Positions 1 through 9,158 of a stretch of DNA of 64,000 bases are shown here, piece by piece. The translations under genes were made by a program, and so were the position numbers. The notes under the pieces were generated by a model, which had not been told where the DNA came from, ran no database searches, and saw only the letters and a list, made by a program, of their open reading frames with translations. The DNA comes from Paenibacillus oryzisoli (GTDB lineage: Bacteria > Bacillota > Bacilli > Paenibacillales > NBRC-103111), in contig NZ_LYPB01000069.1 in NCBI RefSeq assembly GCF_001653565.1, positions 404,194 through 468,193 on the forward strand. Reading direction: 5' to 3'. Every line of letters begins with the position of its first letter. Positions within the stretch are counted from its first letter, which is position 1.

Positions 1-739
1 TATAAATCTTTAACGTTTCTTTATATGTCGTAAACGGCTCGGTAAACCTTGCTACATCTGGCTTTTGGTCGTTATGACCGAATTGGATGAGGAGGTAATC
101 ATGGGGCTTGATTTTGCTCCAAATCTTATCCAATACACCTTCACTTATAAAGCTCAAGGAACTGCGACCTGACAGCGCATAATTGGCAACCGACGCATCA
201 GCCTTGACGAACAGCGGCAGCATTTGTCCCCAACCTGCATACGGATAGCCATCCGTCGGTTGGTCTGTCACCGTTGAATCCCCAGCTAGAAACAGTGTAC
301 ATGCAGTTGGAAAACACTCAATCTCCAACGCATTAATACGCGGTGCTCTGCCTGTAAATGTAAGCTTCAACTGTGCATCGGTGACCCACACCGAGAAGCT
401 CGTACGAATAAAATGCCCCGCTGAGATACGTTGCTTATGCACAACTAGTCTGCCCTCACCAGTGGTAATCGTCGTTTCTGTTTCAGCGATCTCATCGCCG
501 ACTAGCACCGAAACCTTATAGTTCCCATCTGCTGGAACATCCACGAGAAACGAGGTATCGAGCGGAATGCAAAAGTCTCTGCGCAATGGGCCTGGTTCTT
601 CACGATCCTTGGCATGGACATTTTTCACGTTGCTGAATCCGTAGCCAACTGCCTTCTCATACTGGTCTTCCGGTGAGATTTTGGTGTAACCTTGCTCGGG
701 ATTCGCTGCCCCGAAATCAAACTTAAACGCATGTGTCAT
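1..739 (-). CDS. CE12-like rhamnogalacturonan acetylesterase (SGNH hydrolase), 3' end outside window
   Basis: This enzyme probably removes acetyl esters from rhamnogalacturonan-type oligosaccharides. It starts at the ATG at 739, with AAAGGA 8 nt upstream, and runs off the left edge, leaving 246 codons. Residues 1-140 look like the beta-sandwich module usual before CE12 domains (it begins MTHAFKFDFG). The SGNH hydrolase follows: block I is GDSTVTD with the nucleophilic Ser near residue 155, an ALSGRSS segment comes next, and FGHND is block III. The C-terminal Asp/His block is not in the window. There is no signal peptide, so it should act in the cytoplasm on imported material. It follows the GH115-like gene by 125 nt in the same direction. 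It resembles YesT of the Bacillus rhamnogalacturonan cluster, but I infer the substrate from family and context only. Confidence 0.85.
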   Translation of the reverse strand, partial: MTHAFKFDFGAANPEQGYTKISPEDQYEKAVGYGFSNVKNVHAKDREEPGPLRRDFCIPLDTSFLVDVPADGNYKVSVLVGDEIAETETTITTGEGRLVVHKQRISAGHFIRTSFSVWVTDAQLKLTFTGRAPRINALEIECFPTACTLFLAGDSTVTDQPTDGYPYAGWGQMLPLFVKADASVANYALSGRSSLSFISEGVLDKIWSKIKPHDYLLIQFGHNDQKPDVARFTEPFTTYKETLKIY

Positions 740-864
740 GGTAGATTTCCTTTCTTAGTTACAACGGAAGTTCTCCGCCAGGATATAAGGTTGAGCTCGA
801 TAAGTGTTTGGACTGTGGGAATGGGTTGCCTGACAAAGTTGTAGCAAACTTACCTGTCAACTTT

Positions 865-2964
865 TTATGGATTAATTGAACCACTGCGAGTAAAATGCTG
901 CTTAAGAAGAACTGCTAACTCGCTGTCGGATAACGGGTTTCGATGTGTATTTTCCAGATAGATATGCTTTTCCGTTTCTGGCATCAAATATTCCTTATAC
1001 CACAGGAAAAAATCTGGGCTATCGCCATGCATACGCAGAAACTGCCTTACCGTATCTACGTTATTAACCGTACTTTCTATATTCGTGAGCCAGTCTGCTC
1101 GGTAGAAACGGTCCCACTTCCCATGTTCAGCATCCCTTAGTATATCTAGCCCTTTTTTATAAAACGACATCGATTCGGAGGCGAAAACAAAAGCTTGTGG
1201 ATATCGCTGCTCATGGTACTCCCTAAACGAACGGCACATCCAGTAAAATCCTTCGCATCCAGATAAATGAAGGGCTCCATGGAAACGAAGATGATCAGTT
1301 GCCCTTCTTAAATCGTCTGTATCTAGCTTCGCTAGGACTTCATCACAGCGTGTAAGCCAAGCGCCCCATTTCTCTATGCCTTGTGCCAAGAGATCTTCGA
1401 AATTCTTCACTTGATGGTAGAATGGAACTTCTCCCACAGCCCAGAACAATCTCGAATCTGGCTGTTTACACTTTCCTTGTAACCAATGACCGATGATTTG
1501 TCTAGCAGGATGATGATAATACTCATCTCCAGCTAAATCATCAGCATGGGGTCCGTATTGTATCGCCGCTTCCGTATAGCTTTGATAAAGTTCTTTCAGC
1601 TCATCTTGATGACTAGCATAATAGCCACTTACGAATTCATTTAAATGCTTTTTAACATCAATAGTTCCGGCACTCCATAGCTCCCGAAGAATGTCCAAGG
1701 AATAGACATGAGGGCGGATATTTCCGCAGTTAATTAGCAAATAATCGTCAGCACCAGCAGCGAATGCCGCCTCGATCTCCTGCTTCAGAAATGTCGCTGA
1801 CCCTGGGTACATTGTCAAATGATTCGATGCTTGTAAATCATGGAATGTCACGTGATAATACAGACCATCTCTGCCTCTGTCATCGCTGGTAGGAAGCGAT
1901 GGTACACGATGATTCTGATTGTTGTGTCTCCGGGAAACCATTTTCCCGTACCCGTTATCGGCCCATATTTTAATCACATCTTCTGGCAGATCAACATAGC
2001 CACCTTTGAACAACTCTGCGATCTCCCCATATAAAGCTACGCAGTAAACGGGATTCTTTACGACACTCCCAATCATATCGTACTGTTTTCTAATAACCTT
2101 ACTAATCATTGCGCCGCGTTTTTCCGACGTGTCGAATGAAGGATCGTTATACCAAAAAGGAGCGTCTCCTTGACCACGGAAGGAAAGCACCCATAGGACC
2201 TTCATGTTCTTTTGCTCTTCGATAGCTTCTGCCCACAATCTTTCAAACAACTCTGGAGCCTCCTGATAGCTGGCGTTCCTGCCAGGGAAAGCGCGTAAGA
2301 ACATTTCTGCACCCAACGGCTCAGCATGATGATGTGTCACCCATAGCCCCATTTCTGAGGCAAGCTTGTAGTGAATGCCATCTCTCGGTAGGTCCGTCCC
2401 CGGAATGACCATGTTGCCACCACTGCGCAGCAGCGCTTCAAAAACGGGTTCCCATACTTCCCTTGTAGGTGGATATGGATCTTTCCAGCCAATCAATGAC
2501 ACTTCGTCGTTAACGAACCAACCACGATACCGAACCTTCGGGACTGGGGCATCGTAATCAAGGCATGGAATGTTAATTTCAAGCTGCTTAGCAATGGATT
2601 GATCCGTCCAAAACCAGAACGGCTGTATGCCTAAGTATATCCTGCTGAATTCTAATATTCCGTAAACCAGTCCCAATTCATCATGACCTATAATCTCCAT
2701 ATAGGGTATTACGCCATCCGAATGAAAACGAAAACCAAACGCCTCAGATCGTTTCGGTATATCGTCATTTTCTAAGGCAAGCCGTATGCATAACTCAGCA
2801 TTTTTATCAGATTCCGTTACCAGTTGTGGGCTAGCGCCCAATACCGTTTCTAAGTCTCTTACCAACATTCTCAGGGCATGTTCAACCGACGAAAATAGTA
2901 TTTCAGGGATTTCAATGTTTACCTTTCCCTTTAAATTCAGTTTTTCAATTGCTTGCTTACTCAT
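865..2964 (-). CDS. GH115-like alpha-glucuronidase family protein
   Basis: This is a 699-residue protein without a signal peptide, so it is probably cytoplasmic. An alpha/beta N-terminal region (about residues 1-140) is followed by a TIM-barrel-like region opening with the segment RGWFVNDE near residue 150. A PTREVWEPVFEALLRSGGN stretch follows it. That arrangement is typical of GH115, whose known members remove (4-O-methyl)glucuronic acid from xylan or other glycans. It is shorter than many GH115 enzymes (often 800-1000 residues) and I cannot confirm the catalytic residues, so the substrate is open. The ATG at 2964 is preferred: the ATG at 2976 overlaps the AAAGGA that would serve as its own ribosome site. 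A terminator lies just upstream (3003-3032), so it is either read through from the importer operon or has its own promoter. Confidence 0.7.
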   Translation of the reverse strand: MSKQAIEKLNLKGKVNIEIPEILFSSVEHALRMLVRDLETVLGASPQLVTESDKNAELCIRLALENDDIPKRSEAFGFRFHSDGVIPYMEIIGHDELGLVYGILEFSRIYLGIQPFWFWTDQSIAKQLEINIPCLDYDAPVPKVRYRGWFVNDEVSLIGWKDPYPPTREVWEPVFEALLRSGGNMVIPGTDLPRDGIHYKLASEMGLWVTHHHAEPLGAEMFLRAFPGRNASYQEAPELFERLWAEAIEEQKNMKVLWVLSFRGQGDAPFWYNDPSFDTSEKRGAMISKVIRKQYDMIGSVVKNPVYCVALYGEIAELFKGGYVDLPEDVIKIWADNGYGKMVSRRHNNQNHRVPSLPTSDDRGRDGLYYHVTFHDLQASNHLTMYPGSATFLKQEIEAAFAAGADDYLLINCGNIRPHVYSLDILRELWSAGTIDVKKHLNEFVSGYYASHQDELKELYQSYTEAAIQYGPHADDLAGDEYYHHPARQIIGHWLQGKCKQPDSRLFWAVGEVPFYHQVKNFEDLLAQGIEKWGAWLTRCDEVLAKLDTDDLRRATDHLRFHGALHLSGCEGFYWMCRSFREYHEQRYPQAFVFASESMSFYKKGLDILRDAEHGKWDRFYRADWLTNIESTVNNVDTVRQFLRMHGDSPDFFLWYKEYLMPETEKHIYLENTHRNPLSDSELAVLLKQHFTRSGSINP

Positions 2965-3002
2965 TACATACAACATCCTTTCTTTTAACTCACTAAGAAA
3001 TT

Positions 3003-3032
3003 TAGAAAACCCCCATAATCAGCATGGGGGTT
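3003..3032 (-). terminator. Rho-independent terminator after binding-protein gene
   Basis: A perfect 9-bp stem (3008-3016 with 3024-3032, AACCCCCAT/ATGGGGGTT) with a 7-nt loop is followed on the minus strand by TTTTCTAAATTT. It lies 11 nt past the stop of the solute-binding protein gene and before the GH115-like gene. Confidence 0.85.
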
Positions 3033-3042
3033 ACTCCAACCA

Positions 3043-4668
3043 TTATTTCTTCTTCATATCCTTGTAGGCAGCTCTGCGTTCATCAGTAACCGTTTGACCG
3101 CCAATCTTCAAATATTCTTGAACACCTGCATCAAATGTTTTTCCAAAATCATCTGGTTTCGCCATGATACTTTTTATAACAACCTCAATTGCCTTATCTT
3201 TCAGAGTTTTGCCGTATTTAATCTCGGATTCGATTGGACGATCGAAACGCGGAATAGTAAAGCCGTCTTTAAGCCCATTTTTAATCGTTTGTATTGCTAG
3301 TTCTTTATAAGGAGGAAATGAAAGAGCAGTTGCTTCAATATTTTTATCTAGGGAACCGAAATCTTTACCGTTTATCACTATCGCAATATCAGCATTATTA
3401 TAGAATGTTTTCTTCGCTTCATCCGTTGTGATTGCTTTCGGAAAGCCATTCTCTAACGTGTAGTGTTGGCCTTCAATACCATTTTGAAGTGTGAACAGTA
3501 CGTCTGGCTTCGACATCCAATCTAAATATTTGATGACTTCCACCGCACGCTTACTAGACTTAGGAACCATCATATACACCCCAATTGGGTCGTAAATAGC
3601 TTTTACTGACTTCCCTTCCTCGTTCGTGAATGGATCCATCGCGACATACTCAGCACCTGGCACATTCTTTTTGAGCGTATCGAATACATTGCCAGTACCA
3701 AATAAGTTTTGATGAGCAGCAAGTGCAGTAAAGGCACCTACAAGACCATTCGAAGCATCTTTCTCGAAGCTTTTGCCATCTTTATCAAGTGCGAAGTCTG
3801 GATTAATTAAGCCTTCACTATTCATTTTATTCAAGAATTGTATGCCTTCTTTGTAACCTGGTTTCGTCAATTCAGGGATGTAATTCGACGTCGACAAGGC
3901 ATAGTTTTCTTCTTCTGACAATTTCTTAATGAACGAAGTTGTACTACCTGCCGACGTAATCGCCGCACTGTCGAGAGCACTGAAATCGTATGGAATTACT
4001 TTACCACCTGTTTTGCCAGGGTCTTTCTCTTTAAACGCTTTCATTGTTTTGTAAAATTCATCTGTTGTCTTCGGAACCGGCATGCCAAGCTTATCTAACC
4101 AATCCTTTCGAATGTAGGAAGACTGGGTAAATTGTAGCGTTCTCTTTGCAGGGATCGTATACTGCTTGCCGCTAAAGATACCGTAGGAGAGGACTTCCGT
4201 ACCAAGGAACTTCTTCAAATTGGGTCCATTGGCATCGATCACCGAACTGAGATCGGTCAAGCCTCCACTTTTTACATAGTTGTTAATTGTCGTTGTATCA
4301 TACGTGAATACGAGATCAGGAGCATCGCCGGAAGCCATGAGGACATTGAGTTTATCAACCTCTTGACTCCGTGGTACCGGTATGAATTGTAGTTTAATAT
4401 TGTTAGGGTCCCCGAAATTTTTCTGAATCCATTGTGTCCAGAAATTGTTGTCAACTGGACCTGCACCTGCTGGTGCATTACCACGATCGAACATCTCCAC
4501 CTTAAGAGTAACTGGATCTTTACTCGCAACAGGAGTTGCGCTTGATGTGGATCCTGCTGTGGCGCTTGGAGAAGCTTCTTTCGTTGTACTGGAACAAGCT
4601 GATAACAAACTTGCTAATACGATTACTGTAGTTGAAGCCCCAAACCATTTACGATGCTTTGCGTTCAT
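3043..4668 (-). CDS. Extracellular sugar-binding lipoprotein (LplA type)
   Basis: This is the substrate-binding component of the adjacent LplB/LplC-type importer, anchored in the outer face of the membrane. The 541-residue product has a basic N-terminus, a hydrophobic segment and a lipobox LSAC with Cys25. A Ser/Thr/Ala-rich tether follows (about residues 26-55), then a family 1-type solute-binding fold. I chose the ATG at 4668 because GGGGAG sits 7 nt upstream; the ATG at 4686 would place that ribosome site inside the coding region. It is the last gene of the importer operon, 90 nt after the second permease, and is closed by a terminator. The ligand is probably an oligosaccharide released by the local rhamnosidase, uronidase and esterase set; this is inferred from neighbours. 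Confidence 0.88.
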   Translation of the reverse strand: MNAKHRKWFGASTTVIVLASLLSACSSTTKEASPSATAGSTSSATPVASKDPVTLKVEMFDRGNAPAGAGPVDNNFWTQWIQKNFGDPNNIKLQFIPVPRSQEVDKLNVLMASGDAPDLVFTYDTTTINNYVKSGGLTDLSSVIDANGPNLKKFLGTEVLSYGIFSGKQYTIPAKRTLQFTQSSYIRKDWLDKLGMPVPKTTDEFYKTMKAFKEKDPGKTGGKVIPYDFSALDSAAITSAGSTTSFIKKLSEEENYALSTSNYIPELTKPGYKEGIQFLNKMNSEGLINPDFALDKDGKSFEKDASNGLVGAFTALAAHQNLFGTGNVFDTLKKNVPGAEYVAMDPFTNEEGKSVKAIYDPIGVYMMVPKSSKRAVEVIKYLDWMSKPDVLFTLQNGIEGQHYTLENGFPKAITTDEAKKTFYNNADIAIVINGKDFGSLDKNIEATALSFPPYKELAIQTIKNGLKDGFTIPRFDRPIESEIKYGKTLKDKAIEVVIKSIMAKPDDFGKTFDAGVQEYLKIGGQTVTDERRAAYKDMKKK

Positions 4669-4715
4669 GTTCAAACTCCCCTTCACATTTGTTTGTGATT
4701 TACATGTATGTTAGA

Positions 4716-4732
4716 CCTCGAAAAAACCGAGG
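4716..4732 (-). other. Small intercistronic hairpin
   Basis: CCTCG and CGAGG form a 5-bp stem around a 7-nt loop in the gap between the second permease and the binding-protein gene. Similar hairpins lie next to binding-protein genes in other operons here. It is weak and may only stabilise or trim the mRNA. Confidence 0.3.
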
Positions 4733-4758
4733 AATTAACCAATTTCAATGGTCCCAAA

Positions 4759-5649
4759 CTAACCCTTAACTGCTCCAATCATAACGCCGGAGACGAAGTA
4801 CCTCTGAAGCCAAGGATATACAATTAAGATCGGAGTGGTAGCAAATATAATGCTCGCTGCCTTGATGCTTTCCGGTACAGACTCAATCTGAGAAGCACCT
4901 TCCTGCGCTGTCAAGTCCGTTATCTGGCTGTTCACAACAATCTGATACAACTTGAGCTGGAGCGGATACAATTCCGCGTTGGTGATGTAAAATAATGCAT
5001 CCAAAAAGCCATTCCACCTGGATACCGCATAAAACAAACTTAGTGTTGCCAAAGCTGGCATTGAAAGTGGCAACACGATACGCACGAGCGTCCCGATGTG
5101 AGAGCTGCCGTCTAGATAAGCCGACTCTTCTAAACTGGCCGGTATAGAGGAGAAGAACGTTCGTAAAATAATCAGATTAAATGCAGAAATCATGCTCGGT
5201 ACGATCAACGCAGACAAACTATCCAACATCCCAAGCTGTTTCACTAGCAAATATTCGGGAATTAAACCTCCGCTGAAAAACATCGTGAACACGATAATCA
5301 TCATGAACACTTTTCTCCCTCTAAGGCGATCTTTGGTTAACGGGTATGCAGCACAAATGCTCATAACCATACTCAGTGCTGTATATGTGACTGTCAGAAC
5401 AATCGTCAGCCCCATCGACCATAATATTCTCGCATCCTGAAACACGATGCCATAGGCGTGAAAGTCCAGTTCCCGCGGATAAAACGTTACCAAATCAGAT
5501 AGAATTGCATGCTTCGAGCTAAGCGAGATCGCTATGATATGCAGAAACGGCAGCAGGCAGAGCAACAGCGTCACACTGATTACTAGCATAATAACCGCAT
5601 CGATTACTCGCATACGATAGGGTTTACTACGTAAAATTTCATTCTTCAT
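4759..5649 (-). CDS. ABC sugar importer permease, LplC/YtcP type
   Basis: This is an inner-membrane permease subunit of a carbohydrate (CUT1-like) importer. The 296-residue protein has six predicted membrane segments, starting with a long helix at about residues 14-36. The EAA loop, which docks the cytoplasmic ATPase, reads EESAYLDGSSHIGTLVRIVLP near residue 185-205. The tail ends in GVMIGAVKG, as is usual for the family. The ATG at 5649 has TAGGAGG 7 nt upstream, a better start than the ATG at 5667. That alternative would overlap the preceding permease stop. No ATPase gene is nearby, so a shared MsmX-like ATPase is expected. Confidence 0.92.
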   Translation of the reverse strand: MKNEILRSKPYRMRVIDAVIMLVISVTLLLCLLPFLHIIAISLSSKHAILSDLVTFYPRELDFHAYGIVFQDARILWSMGLTIVLTVTYTALSMVMSICAAYPLTKDRLRGRKVFMMIIVFTMFFSGGLIPEYLLVKQLGMLDSLSALIVPSMISAFNLIILRTFFSSIPASLEESAYLDGSSHIGTLVRIVLPLSMPALATLSLFYAVSRWNGFLDALFYITNAELYPLQLKLYQIVVNSQITDLTAQEGASQIESVPESIKAASIIFATTPILIVYPWLQRYFVSGVMIGAVKG

Positions 5650-5660
5650 GTTGATTCCTC

Positions 5661-6617
5661 CTACCATAATCCTTCCTCACCGAATCGCTTGGCGATCATA
5701 TTGGCTGATACTACGAAAACCAGTCCAATCAGAGCCTGGAACAAACCGATCGCTGTGGCTAGAGAAAATTGTGCTGATTGCAGACCTACTTTGTAGACAT
5801 AGGTAGAAATGACTTCTGCATAATCCTTAACAAGTGAATTACCCATCACGAAAGGACGCTCGAAACCAATCGTCATGATATGACCAATCTGCACAATGAG
5901 TAGAACCACGATTGTCGACCGAATCCCCGGGAGCGTAATATGCCACATTTTCTTCCATCTTCCAGCCCCGTCGACCTCGACCGCTTCATAAAGTTCCTTA
6001 TTGATACCCGTTAATGCCGCCAAGTAGATAATCGTTCCCCAGCCAGCACTTTGCCAAACGCCCGTTCCCAAGTACACAAGTACCCAATTGATTTTATCCG
6101 TTAAAAATGGAATCGCAGGAATACCGACCGAGCTGAGCATATTGTTAACGAGGCCGCCTTTTGTGGCAAACATTTGATAGACGAGTCCACCGATAATGAT
6201 CCACGAAATGAAGTGAGGCAGATACAGAAGCGTCTGCGCCATTTTTTTAAACCATACCACTCGCAATTCATTGAGCAGAAGCGCTAGAATAATCGGCGCT
6301 GGAAACGAAAATATCAAATCCAAAAAGTTCAGAACTAGTGTATTCCTTACAACCGTATAGAACTGGCTCATTGCGAATATTTCCTGAAAGTTCTGAAATC
6401 CAACCCATTTGCTTCCCGTTACCCCTTGAAAAATACTGTAATCCTGAAACGCTATCGCCGCTCCATACATCGGCACGTATTTGAAAACAATGAAATATAG
6501 GATTGGGAGAATAAGCAATAGATATAATTGAAAATCCTTCCGAAACCACTTTTCTTTACGACGCCTCACGGACACCGGTATCGATTGCAGCTTACTGTGT
6601 GTAGTTGTTTGGTCCAT
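5661..6617 (-). CDS. ABC sugar importer permease, LplB type
   Basis: This is the first permease of the importer completed by the next two genes. The product has 318 residues and six membrane segments. Its N-terminal cytoplasmic part carries RKEKWFRKDFQLY before the first helix. The EAA loop reads YEAVEVDGAGRWKKMWHITLPG, the site that contacts the energising ATPase. The family includes Bacillus LplB and the alginate permease AlgM1. The ATG at 6617 has GAAGGG 6 nt upstream, whereas the ATG at 6623 touches that element. A sigma-A-like promoter lies at 6702-6730. The neighbouring YesS-like regulator (6823-9036) is the likely activator of this operon. Confidence 0.92.
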   Translation of the reverse strand: MDQTTTHSKLQSIPVSVRRRKEKWFRKDFQLYLLLILPILYFIVFKYVPMYGAAIAFQDYSIFQGVTGSKWVGFQNFQEIFAMSQFYTVVRNTLVLNFLDLIFSFPAPIILALLLNELRVVWFKKMAQTLLYLPHFISWIIIGGLVYQMFATKGGLVNNMLSSVGIPAIPFLTDKINWVLVYLGTGVWQSAGWGTIIYLAALTGINKELYEAVEVDGAGRWKKMWHITLPGIRSTIVVLLIVQIGHIMTIGFERPFVMGNSLVKDYAEVISTYVYKVGLQSAQFSLATAIGLFQALIGLVFVVSANMIAKRFGEEGLW

Positions 6618-6701
6618 ATGCATCCCTTCTTTTCTTTTATTAAGGTAGCCTATCTACTTCGGCCACCGTTCCTGATCCTACCGGTTCAGTTGAATAACCA
6701 C

Positions 6702-6730
6702 ACTATACGGTGAATGCCCGAACGGCACAA
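6702..6730 (-). promoter_or_regulatory. Candidate sigma-A promoter of the LplB/LplC/LplA-type operon
   Basis: Minus-strand TTGTGC (6725-6730) and TATAGT (6702-6707) are separated by exactly 17 nt. They lie about 85 nt before the permease start and after the end of the upstream regulator gene. The -35 is imperfect, which fits an activated promoter. Confidence 0.45.
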
Positions 6731-6822
6731 CAAACTAATTTCAGATCATTAACTAAATTCCGAAAACCTTGATACAATAGGCTTTTTAGATATAAAAAAG
6801 TTTTTCATAATAGGGAAGCTGC

Positions 6823-9036
6823 TCATTGCTGTGATTCTCTATACTGGCCCGGCGACATGCCAACCCATTTTTTAAACACCCGGCTGAACGAGATGGAACT
6901 CGTATAACCCGTTTTCTCCGAAATATCTTGAACATTTTCTTTCGTCTGAATTAATAGCTGTTTGGCGTATTCCATTCGAAGTGCGATTAAAAAATCGCTA
7001 AAATTTTCGCCAATTTCTTCTTTAAACAACTGGCTCAGATATTTGGAATTAACTTGAAAACGATCGCTCAAAAAGGTCAAAGAAAGATTCGGATCCTTAA
7101 AGTTCTCCGTAACGAAACTTCGTATTTCTTTCATAAGCACATAATGCCTTCGATTCTGTGACAGTTCCAGTAATTGCTCTACCATCTGTTCAATCCCATG
7201 ACGATAACTAGTCTCAATCTGGTCGATTGTATCCGACTGTTCCATGGCAAGCAGCAAATCGGGCTTTAAACTTGAACTCCAGTACTTTCCTACCTCTGGC
7301 ATGATACCTTCTAATTCTCGCTCCAATTGAAAGATCAAATAGTGGAGAAGTCGATTAATATCTTCCTTGGGCAGCTGTTGGCTTCGCATTTCCTGAAATA
7401 AACTCACTAAATGATCCTGCCATTTCAATTCCGCTTGCCGAACTTGACGCACAAGGGATTGAATCCATTGCAAATAGGTAAACCATTCACCTGATGATCC
7501 CTCTTGAACTTCAACGGTGTCAATAATCTTGTTAATTCCGAGCGTAACCTTGCGGTTAACGGCATGAGTAGCTTCTTGATATGATCGGCTGATCATACTC
7601 GAATCGGTAGCGTTACCTATACCGAATGTAACTGTAAAATCCAACTGATCTGAGATCCATGAACGAATTTGCTCTGTTAATTTTAGTGAATTATGTTCAA
7701 TGTCTTGTTCTTCCTCAGACATATGAAGAATGACAAGCCGATTTTTGGCAATCCACTCGATCATAACTTGATGATTGTGCTGCTCGGCGAATTCAATCAC
7801 AACACTATTAATAACAAACTTAAACAACGATTGATCCTTCTGGTTATATCTCAAACAAAATTGTACGTAATGATCCATCTCAAGAATTGTCGCAACAAAT
7901 CTTGTACCCTCTTTGAGTGCATAATGCTCACGCTCTTGTAGCCATATTGCCTTCTCTGATTCATATTCACCATTTAATAAACTAAGCAAAAACTGTTGCC
8001 TGCGTATTGTTAAATCTTCCTGCCGTTTCTCCTGAAAAGCCATATTATTGGTAATTAATCGCTCAATGGCCTGATCAATAAAAGCAAACTCATTTTTGTC
8101 ATTTTTTAAATCAGCAGATTTAATTGTCGTTGAAAATCGATCTATCCGATGTAGAATCGCCTCAATCGGCTTATAGTTTCGACGAGTTACATAAAAGGTT
8201 GAACCAATGGCAAACAAGATCGCACAAATTATAGCAAAGATCCAAAACACGCTGCCATTCAGTAAAATGCTATACAATCTGCCACCTTTAATTTCCGTTT
8301 GATAGCTCCATCCTGTATAATCCGAAACGACCTCAGCATGAACTCCTTTATTACTCGAAGCAAAAGTCACTTCTGGTAGAAAAGGGACGTGCTGATCATC
8401 ATAAATTTGTGCATTGGTCAAATTACGGTCAATCATCTCATCGATGAATTTGGATAGTGCGTCGACTTTTACGTTTATTACTATATATCCGAGACTGCCT
8501 GTATTTATCGGAATTTTTCTACCCAAAGATATGACCTTAATAGCCAAATCCTCCTCATTGCTCCCCTTTTTCAATCTCGGCGAAGACCAATTCACTGGAT
8601 ATGGCTGTTCTAACAATTCTGAAATAACGCTGCGATCAGGAAACACGTCCAAGGGACGAATTTTGCTTTGATCCAGCACTTGCTTATCTATTGCCCGATA
8701 AAAATAGACGGAATCGATGAAAGCATGTTGAACCATCATACCGCTCAGTACGTTAGATGCTACAACGTTAAGCAATCTATCTGAAGGATTGTCAAGGAAT
8801 GCATGCAGTTCCATATTGGTCTCAATCAATTTTCTCACATCTGTATCTATCGTTTTTAAAGAATTATCTATCATATGACCAATATACTCGGTTGTTACTT
8901 TGTTAGATTGAATCGCGTTACGCACATTTAATTCGTTTAGAATTGTAATAAATATAAAAATTAGCACACTGATCGTGAGGAACAAAATAGGAAGATATGA
9001 AAACATCATGCGTTTAATATAAGTGTTTTTTTTCAT
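6823..9036 (-). CDS. YesS-like membrane-bound AraC-family transcriptional regulator
   Basis: This 737-residue one-component regulator senses outside the cell and binds DNA inside. It has a transmembrane helix at about residues 10-33, a large extracytoplasmic sensor region (about 35-270) and a second helix near 272-295. A cytoplasmic linker with YesS/GGDEF-like predicted folds follows. A C-terminal AraC double helix-turn-helix (about 635-737) contains LTFLSDRFQVNSKYLSQLF and ends GMSPGQYRESQQ. The ATG at 9036 has AGGAG 8 nt upstream; the longer reading from 9111 adds a non-conserved leader with no ribosome site. It sits directly upstream of the LplB/LplC/LplA-type operon, which it probably activates when an oligosaccharide is sensed. 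Bacillus YesS has the same layout and sits with rhamnogalacturonan genes. Confidence 0.88.
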   Translation of the reverse strand: MKKNTYIKRMMFSYLPILFLTISVLIFIFITILNELNVRNAIQSNKVTTEYIGHMIDNSLKTIDTDVRKLIETNMELHAFLDNPSDRLLNVVASNVLSGMMVQHAFIDSVYFYRAIDKQVLDQSKIRPLDVFPDRSVISELLEQPYPVNWSSPRLKKGSNEEDLAIKVISLGRKIPINTGSLGYIVINVKVDALSKFIDEMIDRNLTNAQIYDDQHVPFLPEVTFASSNKGVHAEVVSDYTGWSYQTEIKGGRLYSILLNGSVFWIFAIICAILFAIGSTFYVTRRNYKPIEAILHRIDRFSTTIKSADLKNDKNEFAFIDQAIERLITNNMAFQEKRQEDLTIRRQQFLLSLLNGEYESEKAIWLQEREHYALKEGTRFVATILEMDHYVQFCLRYNQKDQSLFKFVINSVVIEFAEQHNHQVMIEWIAKNRLVILHMSEEEQDIEHNSLKLTEQIRSWISDQLDFTVTFGIGNATDSSMISRSYQEATHAVNRKVTLGINKIIDTVEVQEGSSGEWFTYLQWIQSLVRQVRQAELKWQDHLVSLFQEMRSQQLPKEDINRLLHYLIFQLERELEGIMPEVGKYWSSSLKPDLLLAMEQSDTIDQIETSYRHGIEQMVEQLLELSQNRRHYVLMKEIRSFVTENFKDPNLSLTFLSDRFQVNSKYLSQLFKEEIGENFSDFLIALRMEYAKQLLIQTKENVQDISEKTGYTSSISFSRVFKKWVGMSPGQYRESQQ

Positions 9037-9073
9037 ATTTAAACTCCTGTTCAATACCCTTATATACAAATAA

Positions 9074-9117
9074 CTCCTCAAGCTGAATGTGATCTCAGAT
9101 TTCATCAACAAGAGGAG
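9074..9117 (-). terminator. Weak terminator-like hairpin after the GH39/SLH gene
   Basis: CTCCTC (9074-9079) pairs with GAGGAG (9112-9117) around a long loop with a smaller internal TGAA/TTCA pairing. On the minus strand it is followed by TTATTTGTAT. It lies 42 nt past the stop of the large surface protein. The loop is large, so this is a weak call. Confidence 0.3.
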
Positions 9118-9158
9118 TCATTTGCTATTAAGTTAGAATATTGCGGTTACTGGGTTGT